A DNA stretch of 64,000 bases from Zhengitettix transpicula (lineage: Eukaryota > Arthropoda > Insecta > Orthoptera > Tetrigidae). Both the position numbers and the translations under genes were made by a program. Position 1 is the first letter of the stretch. Each line of letters opens with the position of its first letter. Below the pieces are notes generated by a model. That model worked only from the letters and a program-made list of their open reading frames with translations, was not told the DNA's origin and made no database searches. Of the stretch, positions 42,801 through 56,600 are shown piece after piece. Location of the stretch: positions 60,638,897 through 60,702,896 of the forward strand of contig CM073591.1 in assembly GCA_037074705.1 (NCBI GenBank), in the 5' to 3' direction.

Positions 42801-45800
42801 CTTTTAGTAAAAGTAATGCAATTGCTATACATTAGCATAATAAAAATCAAATATTTTAACTTATAAATTAGGTAGTAAATTATTTTAAAGACTACTTGTT
42901 TCAGGATCAAGAACGGTTATTACAGCAACAAAAGTCTTCTCGTGAAGCAGAACAAGAACGACAGTGGAAACAGTTGCAAGCACTAAGACACCAACAAGCA
43001 CAACAACATCAGCAGGTCATTCATGAACAACGTGCACAAGGTACAATTACATGCTATAACTTTGCCCTTTGTACTTTGTTTTGGCCAAACCAAACAACCC
43101 CTCCCTGAATGCATTTCTAACCACCACAGCTCTGACAAACTATAAAACCCAATTTCCAATAGCTACTCATGCCTCAACTCCAACAATTTTGACCAATGCT
43201 TCATTCTGATTCACCTTAAAGCCTTACCTTGAGGTAAAGCCTGACTCATTGGATGCTGAACTCCATCTTTAGGAACTCTCCTTCCAACAGATCTTACAGT
43301 ACAGGCAAAGTACTGGACTCAACATCCTCTAATATTATTATAATAGGCATTGTTGCAGTAGTTATAATATTATGTTGAAATTTTGCATCAATATAATATA
43401 AATTATTTTAACGGTTATTATTATTATATAAACTGTTTATTATTCCTTTACCCATTCTCATTCATTTACTTTTTATGTTCCTTTTCTTTTCTTTACTTGT
43501 TAGCTTTCACTCTAATGTGTGTGTTTGTACGAATGTATGTATTTGTGTGTGTGTGTGTGTGTCTGTGTATGTTTGTATTCCGTTATTTTTCCACGATTGT
43601 GACTTTTCCTTGAGAGGGAGCCAGCGGACTGTAGTCTTAGATGAGTGTTTTTTGTTGTTGTCTAATGGCTGGTGCACCTTAATTAATCCATCAATTCGTG
43701 CTCAACTGGCACACAGTTCAGACCTTCCTTCTTGACGATGGAGCTCAGGGCCTCTAAAATTTGAATTATTTTCCTCAGCCTGACTGGACCAACTATTGAT
43801 TTCAGGTAAGTAGACTTCATTGCCTGTCTTTCATATTTCCTACTATTGTGAACTGTTTAACTGTCACATCATTTTTACTCTCTTAAAGTTCATATAAATG
43901 GAAAATTAAATACTTGAAATTTTAACATTCAATACCTCAAAATTTGACATGTATAATATTTTATGATATCCTCTCAAGAACATTTGTATTACTTTTTAGC
44001 AATGGCTCGTGTTCATCGCCAGATAAGCGTGGATGGTGTACCATTTCCAGCAGATCCCCAATCTTCATCTTCTGGAATACAAGTTGCATCTGTGCAGGTA
44101 TTGTGTTTTTGAAACATTGTATGTATTCAACAGTGTGCCCAGGATTCCAACCGGGTGAGAATGCAGTAATACCACCCTGTTTCGATAGCGGACATTGCTA
44201 TCACCTTCTGGTGAAGTGCATGTGCTGATACATTAAGTACCTTATATCTCCCTCTTGTTGCAGACTCCAACCAATCGATATTGGTTTATGTTGCTGTGTT
44301 AAGGGAGAAATATTCATCTCTCACTATTATGATACCTGGGACCTGGACATTACACCCCTGCCAGCAGAACGACCCCAGGTAATAGTGAGCGGTGACTATT
44401 TCCCTCTCCACATGGTGACATAAAACAAATAGTGATTGGTTGGAGACATCAACAAGACGGGATATAAGGTAGGACATGTATCAGCACAGGCACTTCAGAA
44501 AAAGACGATATCAATGTCCACTCTAAAAAATTAGTGTAATTACTGCATATTCATCCAGTTGGAATCTTGAGATCACTTTGTCGACTACTTACCCAGGAAA
44601 GCATTTGTTCAATGATTGTATTATTGAAATTATTAAAATATTCCACATTTACTTAGTATTTAATCATTCTTTTCATTAAAAAAAATCAAGATTCATAGAA
44701 AAGAAAGACATAGGGTTTGACTATAATGTGTGTCAGAGAAAGCCAGTTTCAGGGAAAATATAGGAATATGCTTTGTCTAAAACAAATATGTTGACAAAGT
44801 TTGTAATGTAACAACTTTGAATTATAAAAAATTATTAACTTTTTTAATCTGAAATCAAGGCCAATGTTCTTACAATTTAATGTCAGATTTTAAATATGCA
44901 GTAAAACAAAAAATATATATTTTCCATACATAGTTGGCAGGATTGCACCCAGGTCAGTGTAGAATCTAACCAAAGTTTCTATATATCTTCTTCAGATGTA
45001 GAGGGCAGCGCAAGTCATAGAAACGTTGTGTTTAGATTCTACACTAACCCGGGTGCTAACCTGGCTACTATTTATGCATCATCTTCCTTGGGAAGTATTA
45101 ATTCTATTAATATTAGATTTTTTATAACTGTGGTTATATGACTAATGTTTGATAGCTCCTTGAAGCAAATATTTGCAGTAGTGCACTTGTATTATTGGTT
45201 ATACAAACTTAGAAACCATTGCATCTAAGTACTCTAATAATTTTGAATGTTTCACAATGGACTCATTAAGATCAACTAATTTTCTATATTGTTTTCCCCT
45301 ATATTACCTCATGTTATACCATTTTTTATCTGCAATTTGTAGTTTGGGAAAATGCCACATCATATTAATGTACTTCAAATTCATTATTGCCAAAAAAGGG
45401 ATGAATATATTTACAGCTGTTTGATACAGAATATCTGAATCTTGCTGACTTAAAATATGAATTTATGTATCTTTTTTTTTTTCAATATGGTTACTAAAAC
45501 AAAATAATTTATATTTAAATTTTCAAATTATAGTGGAATATAAATTAAATTGCTTTATAGAATACAATGTTATAGTTAAATAAAATAACCTTGACTGTAA
45601 TTAATGCATTTCGAATTAATACAGGAAGGTGCTCTTCAGTCCCCTGGGAATTCTCGTCCTGGTCCATTCCCTGGTCAGATGAAAGTGCCTCGTGTTATTA
45701 GTCCATCAGGATTTCCTCATCCTGCTGTCCTACAAGTTAGAGCACCACGGCCACCACAGCAACAATTCCAGCAACCAGAGCAAAATGTTTTTAGTAGAGC

Positions 45801-46259
45801 CACAGACATTAATGTTGATCCTTACAGCCAGCAGCCGATGACACCAAGACCACAGCAGCAGTTTCCTCCTATGATTGCAGCTCAGAGGTAGTTTACTTTT
45901 GTTTGATATTGAATGCAGAAATCCTCTGATTATAAAAATAACATTTTAACTGATTTCAGTACAGAAGCTTTTAAATTGATGTACTTCTGTCATTTCTGGA
46001 GTATCATTATTCTGATTTTGTTGATTCTATAATAGAAAAGCATGTGCAAATTTGAAGAGGTATATTCATTAGTATGAAAAATATTTGAACATATGCTTAT
46101 ATATTACCTGAGAATTAGAAACAAGAAATATAGAGGAATGCCAAAAAAATTGCATAGTTGTCTTTTGATTCAGAACAATAACCTAAATTGTCATCGTAAA
46201 TAGATGCCTATTGTTGTTTGATCTTACTGAAGTTAAGTTTAAATGTATTAAATAAAAGA

Positions 46260-46312
<53 letters not shown>

Positions 46313-48251
46313 TAAGTTTAAGGGTTAATTTATCGTTAATAACAAGGAATGGCCAAGGAGTCATTTCAAAAGTCAGTGATATGTAAACAAAATTACTTGC
46401 ACATATAGTATGAATACTGTGCTTCCTCCGTAATCTTTGAATTTTGTCAAATGTTCAAAAGCAATAAACAAGATCAAAGTTATTACTTAAGAATAGAATA
46501 ATAAATGTTGTATAAGTAAGTTTCACTTAACCAGGTAGTCGCTAATTACCTCTGTAGTAGGTGCAACTGAAAATAAATATAACATAAAAAAATCGTTGCT
46601 AAGATTGTGTATTAGTTTTTATATTAATGGATAAACAATTGAATTTAATGTGTAGGGTTTCAAACATCTAGCATATTTGATTTCAGATTCAAATTTAGTA
46701 ACTTAAATATGCAAAGATATGGTTACATTTATATGTTTTTGAGAATTGATGTGTCACAAGGTTGTTTTAAGGCGAGTTTTTAATTGGCTTGTGGTTCGTC
46801 CCATCAGTCATAACTTGAAATTTTATTTATCAGATAATGCTTATCTAAATTGTTTAATTTACTGTTTTTTATATAATAAATAATTGGTGGGTTTATATAT
46901 TATATTAATATTGTGGAATTTAAACAATTCTGTTAATTTAAAAATGTAGATTATTTAATAATGGAATAATGATACATTTTTTGATATAATGGGTTTGATG
47001 CCTAAGTTTGTTTGAGAATTAGTTTTATTTAGTCTAGTGTTATATTTCTTGATAAAATCTACTGAGTAAAAATAAGCCATAAAAATGTCTGAAACTAAAT
47101 TCAAGTTATAATGGAAACTTGTGTGAGAAAGGCAAATCCGTTTGTTAACTAAATGATATGCCATTGCACAGTTTTGAAAGATGATGGTTGAATAATAATT
47201 AAGAAGACAATTAACAACTATATTGGCCCATAATGCCCTGAGAGTGAATTGATTTGTGTGCATTGGGCATGTAAAGAGGTGTTATACGTTGTCTTCAAGT
47301 TGACTACTTTTTATGTATATATATGTTGTCAACAGCAGGGTTGATTCTGTTTTGATAGCTTAGTAATAGGTTGTACCAGACTCATAGTAGTTAGGCAAGG
47401 CAGCACCTGATTGAATGTGGAAGGGAGCATTGTTTGGGATTGAGGAGTCTACCCATAAGTACTCTGTTTAGGCTGCACTTAGTGTGTGTCTGATCACTAT
47501 TGTATGTAAGGGTATGTTGACAGATTAGACATAACATACAATGGGTTATAGTTGTTCGAATACTCGATTCACACAGTGTTTACAGTTCATGGCAATTTTT
47601 TCTTCATATGATAAGGTGGTGATAGTGTATCAACTAGGGAATGGCATTTATGCTGCTAGTTGTATGTAGTGAAGAATTGATCGAATTGTATGTAGGTGGC
47701 CATTGTGCCATTCTGTTGCAATTATGAGTATAGTTTTGCACAAGCTAACGTTGTATGAAGCTCGTTGTAGCAGTAGTTGGTAACCAAACTGATGAAGCAT
47801 GTCTTTTATTAGCTGTCTGGTGGCTTTGTATGTTGTTACAATGGCCTCTTAATGCTGACTCCACTTTGTGCCTCACGGATGTTATTATTGTGTTCTGGAT
47901 GTTTTGCATGTGCTGCAAGTGTGAGTGATGGGTCAAATGTTACACTGAGGATATTAGGAATTTGTTCAACCAGAAGTACATAATTACCTATTTTAATCTT
48001 TGGATGAAGATTAACTACCTGATTGCAGGATGAGAACAATATCGCAACTAATTCACACAATCTTAGTAATATTTATAATTCTATTCTTGGGTCTTCACAT
48101 GTTTATATCTTTACTCTTTATTTGTAAGTTAGTAACAAGTTTTTGTACACCTGATTATTTGAAGAACAACCTTCAGTTCCTCATGGTGACACCGCACTTC
48201 ACTTTCAGGTAAGCCACAACCTATCTCTCTATCCTTTCCATACCAATATTG

Positions 48252-48331
<80 letters not shown>

Positions 48332-48680
48332 ATTAGGAGAATCCATCAAGGAACTAATTCACATTCAAACTTGGATAGTGAGGAAGGATAGAAATAAATA
48401 GGAGAAATAGGAGGATTGTGCTTTATGTGAATTCATATGCTCGGGCGAAGAATTACACACATAGAAAAGCATATGTTCAACTGTGTACTAAGCAGAATAC
48501 GTGGGTTCAAGTCCCGCCTGGGTCAAATATTTTCAGTCTTTACTTCTTCTTCCATCCTTCTCTCTGCTTTGAACATATGCTTTTCTATGTGCTTAATTCT
48601 TCGCCCGAGCATATGAATTCACATAAAGCGCAATCCTCCTATTTCTCCTATTTATTTCTATCCTTCCTCACTATCCAAGT

Positions 48681-48743
<63 letters not shown>

Positions 48744-51700
48744 ATTAGTAAGGATGTGACATTGTCAAAAATAATTGCAATATTGGTATGGAAAGGAAAT
48801 AGAGATAGGTTGTGGCTTACCTGAAAGTGAAGTGCGGTGTTACCATGAGGTCCAGAAGGTTAATCTTATTATTATATAATAAACCTAATGTAATCTTTTT
48901 GAAGTCACATTTCCCTAACTCCATCTCACTTTTATTTCAGCAGTGGTTTTTCATATTTTGAGTTAAAAGTTCATTGAGTATCAAAATCTTAATGTCACAA
49001 TTTGAATCATATCAGATGATTAAAATAATTTATTTGAGCTATTCCTTAATTATATTCTTTATATTTATTTTATTATTAGGTACACACCAACACCATACCC
49101 AGCAGGTGCAACTCAGCAACCAGCACGACCTCCTCCTCAGGTTCAATTTATCCAAGCTCCACAAACGCAGCAGAGAATGCCATTTTCTGCTCCACGTCCA
49201 CAACCGCCCTCAGATCAAACTAATGTACCTGGTAGTGCAAATTCATATTCAATGGGTTTCAGTAGAAGCACAACATCTGATCCTTATGCTGCTCAACCTC
49301 TTACTCCACGTCCACCGCAAGAACAACTTAGAGATCTATTGCAGACTAAAAAGGTTGAAGATCAACCTGCAAGATTATGGGTTTCCGGTGAGCATTAAAA
49401 TGGTTATATTTAGTCTTTAAGATTATTATACGATTTGTTAGCATGGATCTATAATTTTACTTATTCAGTAACAATAATAAGCCAGAAATATTGACTATTA
49501 ATTGGATTTAATTTATAATTCTTAAATTTGTAGAAATTTTTCAGCTTTCAATTATAGATTGGTTAGAATATAAAGTATTGAATCTGGATCTTTATGAGTA
49601 AATTCGGGAAGAAACAATTATTGTATTATGAGAAATGAACATATGCCAAACAAACTGACTAAAATATGTGATAAATCAATACCAAATAATGTTCCTGCAA
49701 TTCTTGTTGCTTTTGTCAGGTGCTTCAAAAAGCTCAAGATCCGTAAGAAGGGACACACTGCACAAACCAGGTGACGAACTTGGCTTTTGAGTTTGTCACC
49801 TAGTTTGTGTGGTGTATTGTTCTTATGGCTCTTTTGTTTTTTTAATCACCTGACAAAAGTAACAAGGATTACAAAAATGTTATTTATTTAGCACTTATTT
49901 GTGTCTGCTATTTGACTATTTATATATCTAATAAGTATACTTTTAACACAGACCTTTTTCTATTTTAAAAATTGTCATACTTGATCTTCTTCGAGTTCAG
50001 TTTAACACTAACTCAGCTTTTTTATTATAAATTATTAAATGTGAATGCTGTTACACTTATTTAACATTTAGTTATATTTGAAGTAGGGTCAAAGCATCTT
50101 ATTGACCTGGTTTAAAATCAAAAAATTGTTTCGGGGAAATTTTTTAAGTCTATGGTTTTGGTACACTTGCACATGCTAAACTTTTATGTTGTATCCCCAT
50201 AAATGGATATATGAGTGGAAAAAATAATGAGACCAAAAAAAAATTTTTATATTGACTATGGCAGTTAATATATTATTGATCATAGTATTTATTCGTTTAA
50301 TTAATCAGAAGAAGAGTATTTTCCTCATATATTGATAGAAAAGTAATTAATACTGAATGAGGGTGTCATATCCTCCATATAGGAACACCATTATCATTTC
50401 TGCATGGTGCTAGAATAGAAATACACATAGGAATGCATGTAAAAATGAAATTAAGTAAACAATAAGTGATTAAAATTATTTATATTGAAATTTTAGAACA
50501 TCAGCAGCAACCAGGAGGAGATGTTGTTCAGCAACAGCCGCATCCTGATCAAGGGACAGAATTTCGACAACCTCTTCCTCCTGCCCCTGTCCGTCCCCAG
50601 AGACTTGCAACTCCACTTCTTGTTAGAGCTCCTCAACAAGTAATACAAGCAGTGAGACCTCCAGTACAGGTATCAATATTTTTGCAGTACACTACCTGCT
50701 GAGTGAATAATTCTATATAATTGTATAAAAAACTATGATTGTTTAATTATGTGTGTGGTTAACTGTAAAAATATTATTTCTAATTATATTTAAAATATAT
50801 ATTGCAATCACTCACCTGCTCCCTCTGATATTTTATTTTATGAATGCTGGCCCAGGTGATACTGCATATGCAGAATTAATATGTCTTTTAAGTGACAATC
50901 ATTTTAATAAAATTTTACTATGCGATCTGTGCAATCCAAACCAGGGAACTGATAGGTGACTTGTCAGTTGAGCATGAGACTTTGAAAATAATGTATCTCA
51001 GGGGACCTGGCTTTGATCAATTATAGGGGGGAGGGAATTAATTAATGAACACTAGACATTGACATTTAATTACAATTTAAAATACTTACAAGGATTATAC
51101 AATAAATGCCCATAAGTTTGACCATGACTCTTCAATTGTTGAATGTCTGGATGCAGGCTCAGACATTCATACTACTGAAAACTAACTCTAAATTTAAGAT
51201 ATTAATTATAAAAATAACTCCAATAATGTATTACACTTCAGCCAGAAAATACATTGTGTGAGCTTGTCCTTGAGGAGGACTGCCAGTCATTGGAACAAAC
51301 TTGAACAGTCTCAAGTTTCACGGACATTACGAGCTTGTCACACGACAAGGTGGCTGATCCCACGTTCAGGTCTTATACCTGTTGTATATCGCCACCAATC
51401 TTGCAGCCTAGAGAAGCGGCTAAAACTCACGCATCCACCTCCACTTCTCCAAAATTCATCATTCCTCCAAATAAAAAGTGTATCCGTCTGTCTTTACTAC
51501 CACAACCAGACTCTTTTACCTAACCTCAGACTTGTTCTTCTCTCTTTACATACACAATCTGACTGTCCAAAGTGCACGTGGCTGTCCACACTTTACGGTC
51601 ATCAATAACCTCCACCACTTCAGGAGGTTCTTGGAAATTTGTAATATTTTCACTCCTTAGCCCGAATGGACCAACTGTTGGTTTCAGGTAAGTCAACTTT

Positions 51701-53625
51701 GCTGTCTCTCTTTCCTATCTTAAACACGTAAGAAAAATGTGACGAGGTCAAATTAAATATCTCAATTACATAGGAAGGGGCGATGGCAAAGTCTACTTAC
51801 CTGAAATCAATAGTTGGTCCAGTCGAGTAGATGTTACAGAATACTACAAATTTTTTAGGCCTGAGACTCATTCGTCAAGAAGGAAAGCCTTAACTGTGTG
51901 TTTCCCAGATACAAATTGATGAATTCGAAATAAGGTGCACCAGCCAACTTAATAATCACTGCAACAATGACCATTATAACAATATTAGAGGATGTTGAGT
52001 GCATGACTTTGCCTAGACTGTAAGATGTGCTGGAAGGAGAGTTCCCAAAGATGGAGTTCATCGTCCGATGATGCTGACAGTTAGGCTTAAAGGAGGGTCA
52101 GTGTGTAGGATTGGTCGAATTTGTTGAAGTTGTGACTAGCATGAGTAGCTAATTGAAATTGAGTTTTTGGATAGACTGAGATTGAAGATTGGTTAGCACG
52201 ATAGTCTATATTTCCAAAATAAGATGATAAATTTAATAAATATGACTTATAGAAATATGGCAACATTTCTTGGCATATTGAATAGTAAAGCAGGTTTATA
52301 CTACTTCAATTAACTGCTAGATGGAATAATGTCATGTAACGAATAAAATAATTATAATTTATTTTATTCTGGAAAACTTATGAAGCAGCTTATAACTTCT
52401 ACTCTATTTTAGGTAGCCCAAGGCTTGGATCCTAGAATACGACATGTCATTCAACAACAGAGATTTGGTGCTCCAAGACCTATACGTAGTCCTTTGGATC
52501 CATATGACCATTTGGTGCAGCAGCCATCAACATTTCCAACTACAGGTAATAAACCTTCTTCTTCATCTGTATATGGTTATGTTCCAAATTAAATTTAAAT
52601 ATGTGGATAAATTACAACCAAACTTGGGACACATTTCCTACAACTGAGGAGCAAACACTGGGCATAAGAAACAATATGACATTTTAAAAATTTGAAAACT
52701 ACAGATATTGGAATGGAATAAATAGTTTTTGGTATCAATGTAGTTAAAACCTTTCTTCACCTTCTAATGACAATTGAAGGGATCACCTCTAGGAATGGTT
52801 GTAAAATGGAGTAATGAAGCAAATTTAAAATGATGTTAAAATGTCCCAAGTTTGAGTGGTTGTGGGGTGGGTCCTGCTATTTCGTCAAGCCAAAGTGGGA
52901 CTTGGCTCAGTAATTTTTCGAAAAATGAAGTGGTTGGATATCTCTTTGTCTCAGGTGATACCGTTGTCTCAGAAACAGAATGGTATTTGAAGCAGAAGTA
53001 AGGTTTCCAGTGTGGTAACCCTAAAGGCTGAGGACAATTATTTTTCTGTCTCAAGAGGGACAGGTAGCAGAGCTCAGAAATTGAGGGAGAATTGGTGTTT
53101 CCTGTGTTGTGAGAGTGGAGCATGGATATCTAAAGCATTTCTTTCTATGAGAGACTACTGTGGATTGTTAAGAGGAGTGTTGATTTTAAATCCTGAGAGA
53201 GTGTGAGATCAGTTGGCCATAATTGACCTCAAGCTGTAGGAGGATACTGAACTACGCATTGAAGAATTGTCACAGGAACTCCCCACAGGTTGCACGATAT
53301 ATAGTAAGTTCAGTACCAAGTAGCCTTTAACAGCTATGCCAATAATGTCGTTCATTGCCCAGCCCTGATGAGTATGAAGATCATTAATAGCTGGAATGTT
53401 CTCTTATATTTATAAAACATAATCTAATTCCTGTGTTTAATCTGTTTGTTTATATTTTAATCTCCTGTATGTCAAATAAATAGTTAATAGTTTTTATTTA
53501 AAATAGAAACTGTTCGTTTCCTTTAAATAATTTTCAACCTCTTACATAAAAATATAGTAGCTATAAACCTCCCTGTAGTTTCTGTATACCCTGAAGAGGC
53601 AGAGTTGCCATTACAATTGGATTAC

Positions 53626-53668
<43 letters not shown>

Positions 53669-56600
53669 ATTGGCTTTCTTAGGTGTTGATTGATGCTGTT
53701 GTGACAGGGTTAAATAAACATTGAATGGCTGGTTGGCACAATGCTCAGACCTACTGTACTGCAGATTGAGTCTTGGGTCCTCAAAAATTTGAATTATACT
53801 TTTTGAGGGCCTTAGCACCCTTCCTCAGGAAAGAAAGTCTGAATTGTGTGCTGGCCAGGCACTATTTACTTGTGTGTGTGTGTGTGTGCGCACGCGTGCA
53901 ATTAAGAATGATGTGATATTGAAATAATCAAAACAGAAAGGTATTGAGATGAGACCTGATGTGTGATATGTTTTAATTATTTAATTATAGGTTCTACAGC
54001 TGATGCCCAAGAAATACCTGAAAGTGTTACTGAGGAACTAGAAAAATTGGAAGAAGAAGGTGTTGGCTCAATATTGGCAGAAATTGGAGATGATGATGAA
54101 CTTTTGGGCAAGTTGTTATTTCAAATTTTAATTCAAACCTTTTGATAAAGGTGTGATATAGTTATCAAAAAGTATACTTACAGTTGACATATATTTTCCT
54201 TACTGTATGTAATCATTTTACTTTGTATATTGCATTGAGTCTGCGTTTAAAATTTGATGTATATTTGAAGTGAATGGTTTCTCATCTGTAAGTTTTTATT
54301 TAGAGGCAAATCTGTGTCTGGTTTGCTGATTTTATTTTACACTCCTTTACTTCACTTTACCCCATGAAATCAATGAAAATTGTGTGTGTTGCCCGGCATT
54401 TGTAGTAATGTTATCTGATGATTTTGTTATTATTAACTAATATTTTCTTCTTTTATATCAGAATAATCTTTACTAAACTATTAACCCTATATTTTCACTT
54501 TATGGTATGTTCATCAATTTTCAGTTTTAATGTTTTCTGGCTTAGAGAATTGGACTCTCATGACCAAAATAATGAGTGGTTGTGGAATATTTTATTTACA
54601 TGTCAAACATGCTGGTGTATTGGATATGTGAGGGTCATTGTCATTGTGTATAAAAGAATCTTTTATCTCAGCTGTAACCCTTTACATTACGCAAAAGTTT
54701 TGGAAATATGAGGATATTTCACTGTATTTTTTCAATACACCACAGTGATTTTTAATCTGTGTGCGAGTGTGTGTGCAAGAGGGGTTGTCTTTATGTTGAA
54801 AGTTTTTTTTATGTTATGGCTCATTAGATATTTCTACGCCTTGTTAGACACTGTGTGGTAGTTCTTAATTCATTTGTCACCAAAGAGGAACTGAGTGTAT
54901 TAACCAATGCATCACAAAGAATGTAGTTGGCAAGGAACTTGTAAATTGTTTCCACATTTGAGTGAAAATATTTGAACCAATTCATAGTAATGTAAACAAT
55001 ATATTAAGAGTTTCCTTTATAAATACTGTTTGCATGCACAATTTATATGTAAAATACTGTTGATAAAAAAATGATATAGCATGATGTCATTTGTTTTTTA
55101 ACTTTATATCAATAAACTGATGTTGGAAAAATTTACAGAGATGGGAAATGATTTTAATATTTTGGAGTATGCTGACCCAGAACTAGGTAGTGTAGCAGGT
55201 GGAGAAAAGACAAACATTTTAGATGAAAACTTGGATTTAGAAGAAGAAGAAGGAAGAAATGATGAAAACAAGAATTCCAAAAGAGATCCAGTACAAAGTA
55301 GATCAACTGTTCGACCAGTTCAGCAGAGGTATTTCATATTTGGGAAGTTTTTACACTGTTGATTGGTTTGTACTAACAATTGATTATGTATATTGTCTTT
55401 GTAGAACAGTTTTGGAACATGTTACTTGATTTTAAAACACATTGAAATATGGCTGATAAATGTAATGAGAACCCATAAAGAGTAAACAGGACGAGAAATA
55501 ATGTGCAAAATATGCGCTCTGCATACAATAACTTAATATAAAATATATCTCCGAATTATTTATGACTTGGTTTATATTATTAATTTTAAACCTCGTACAT
55601 ACATACATTATTACAGTTTTAAGTTATTAGTGTTATATGAATGAGGAGATATTTAAAATAAAATAATTATGTTTCTGTGTGTCTGTTTCTGTGTGTCTGT
55701 TTCTGTATATTTTTTGTGACTATTCTGATTTGTAACATTTTTTAATGCCATTTAATGTAGTTGAAACAGTTTGCACAGTTTTAGATCTGGAAACACTTTT
55801 CTTTCTATCTGTCAGATTTGGTGAAATTAATTTCTTAAAACGACTACTGAATTAATACTTTGGTATAGCTTGGTAAATGAATATCCACAGTACAGATTTT
55901 AATGGATAAATTCACAATAATTTTAAAGACCAGCTTGCTTTGTAAATTGACATTCATCTTAAATTAGGGAGCAATATAAAAATGGGAAAATTAATTTTCA
56001 AACAAATCAGTACTAAAAACACACTAATATATTTTAAAAAAGTAGTACCTAAATGACTTATTTTAAAATTTTTTATTTCACTCTAGATTTAATATCATTG
56101 GGTTGATTTATATTCTTTTTTTGGTAATACAGTCAGCAATCAACTTCAAAACTTGGTAAGGCTGCTTCACCATGTCAACAATTGAAAGATGATTCAACTC
56201 CTGAAGAATCTGCATCCCGTATAACACCACCAACTGGGACGAGTGCTGAACAACAACAGGTTAAATATTATAAGTTTTGTTGTAGTATAGATAGCTGTAA
56301 GGTTCTCTTAAAAACTTCACTCAGTAAACTCTTTATTAAAAAACACAATAACAATACTCTCAAAGATCCTATTTACACACTACTACTTAATCATAGATGA
56401 TGTGCATGTGCATTTTGTTATTACAAGTTTATCTATAAATTATTTTGTATATAAAACTTCTTGTTGCAACATATATTTAATTAAAATAGTATTGTAAACT
56501 TGAGAACATTCTCATAGTAGAGTTAATTAGAATTTTATTTTCTGTATGCATTTAAAGTGGTCTGGAAATCTTGAAATAGAGTCAATTGAGTTGCATTTTA

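Noticed and set aside
47760..47790. Hammerhead-like ctgatga at 47,776
   Set aside because: No paired stem II and GAAA follow.
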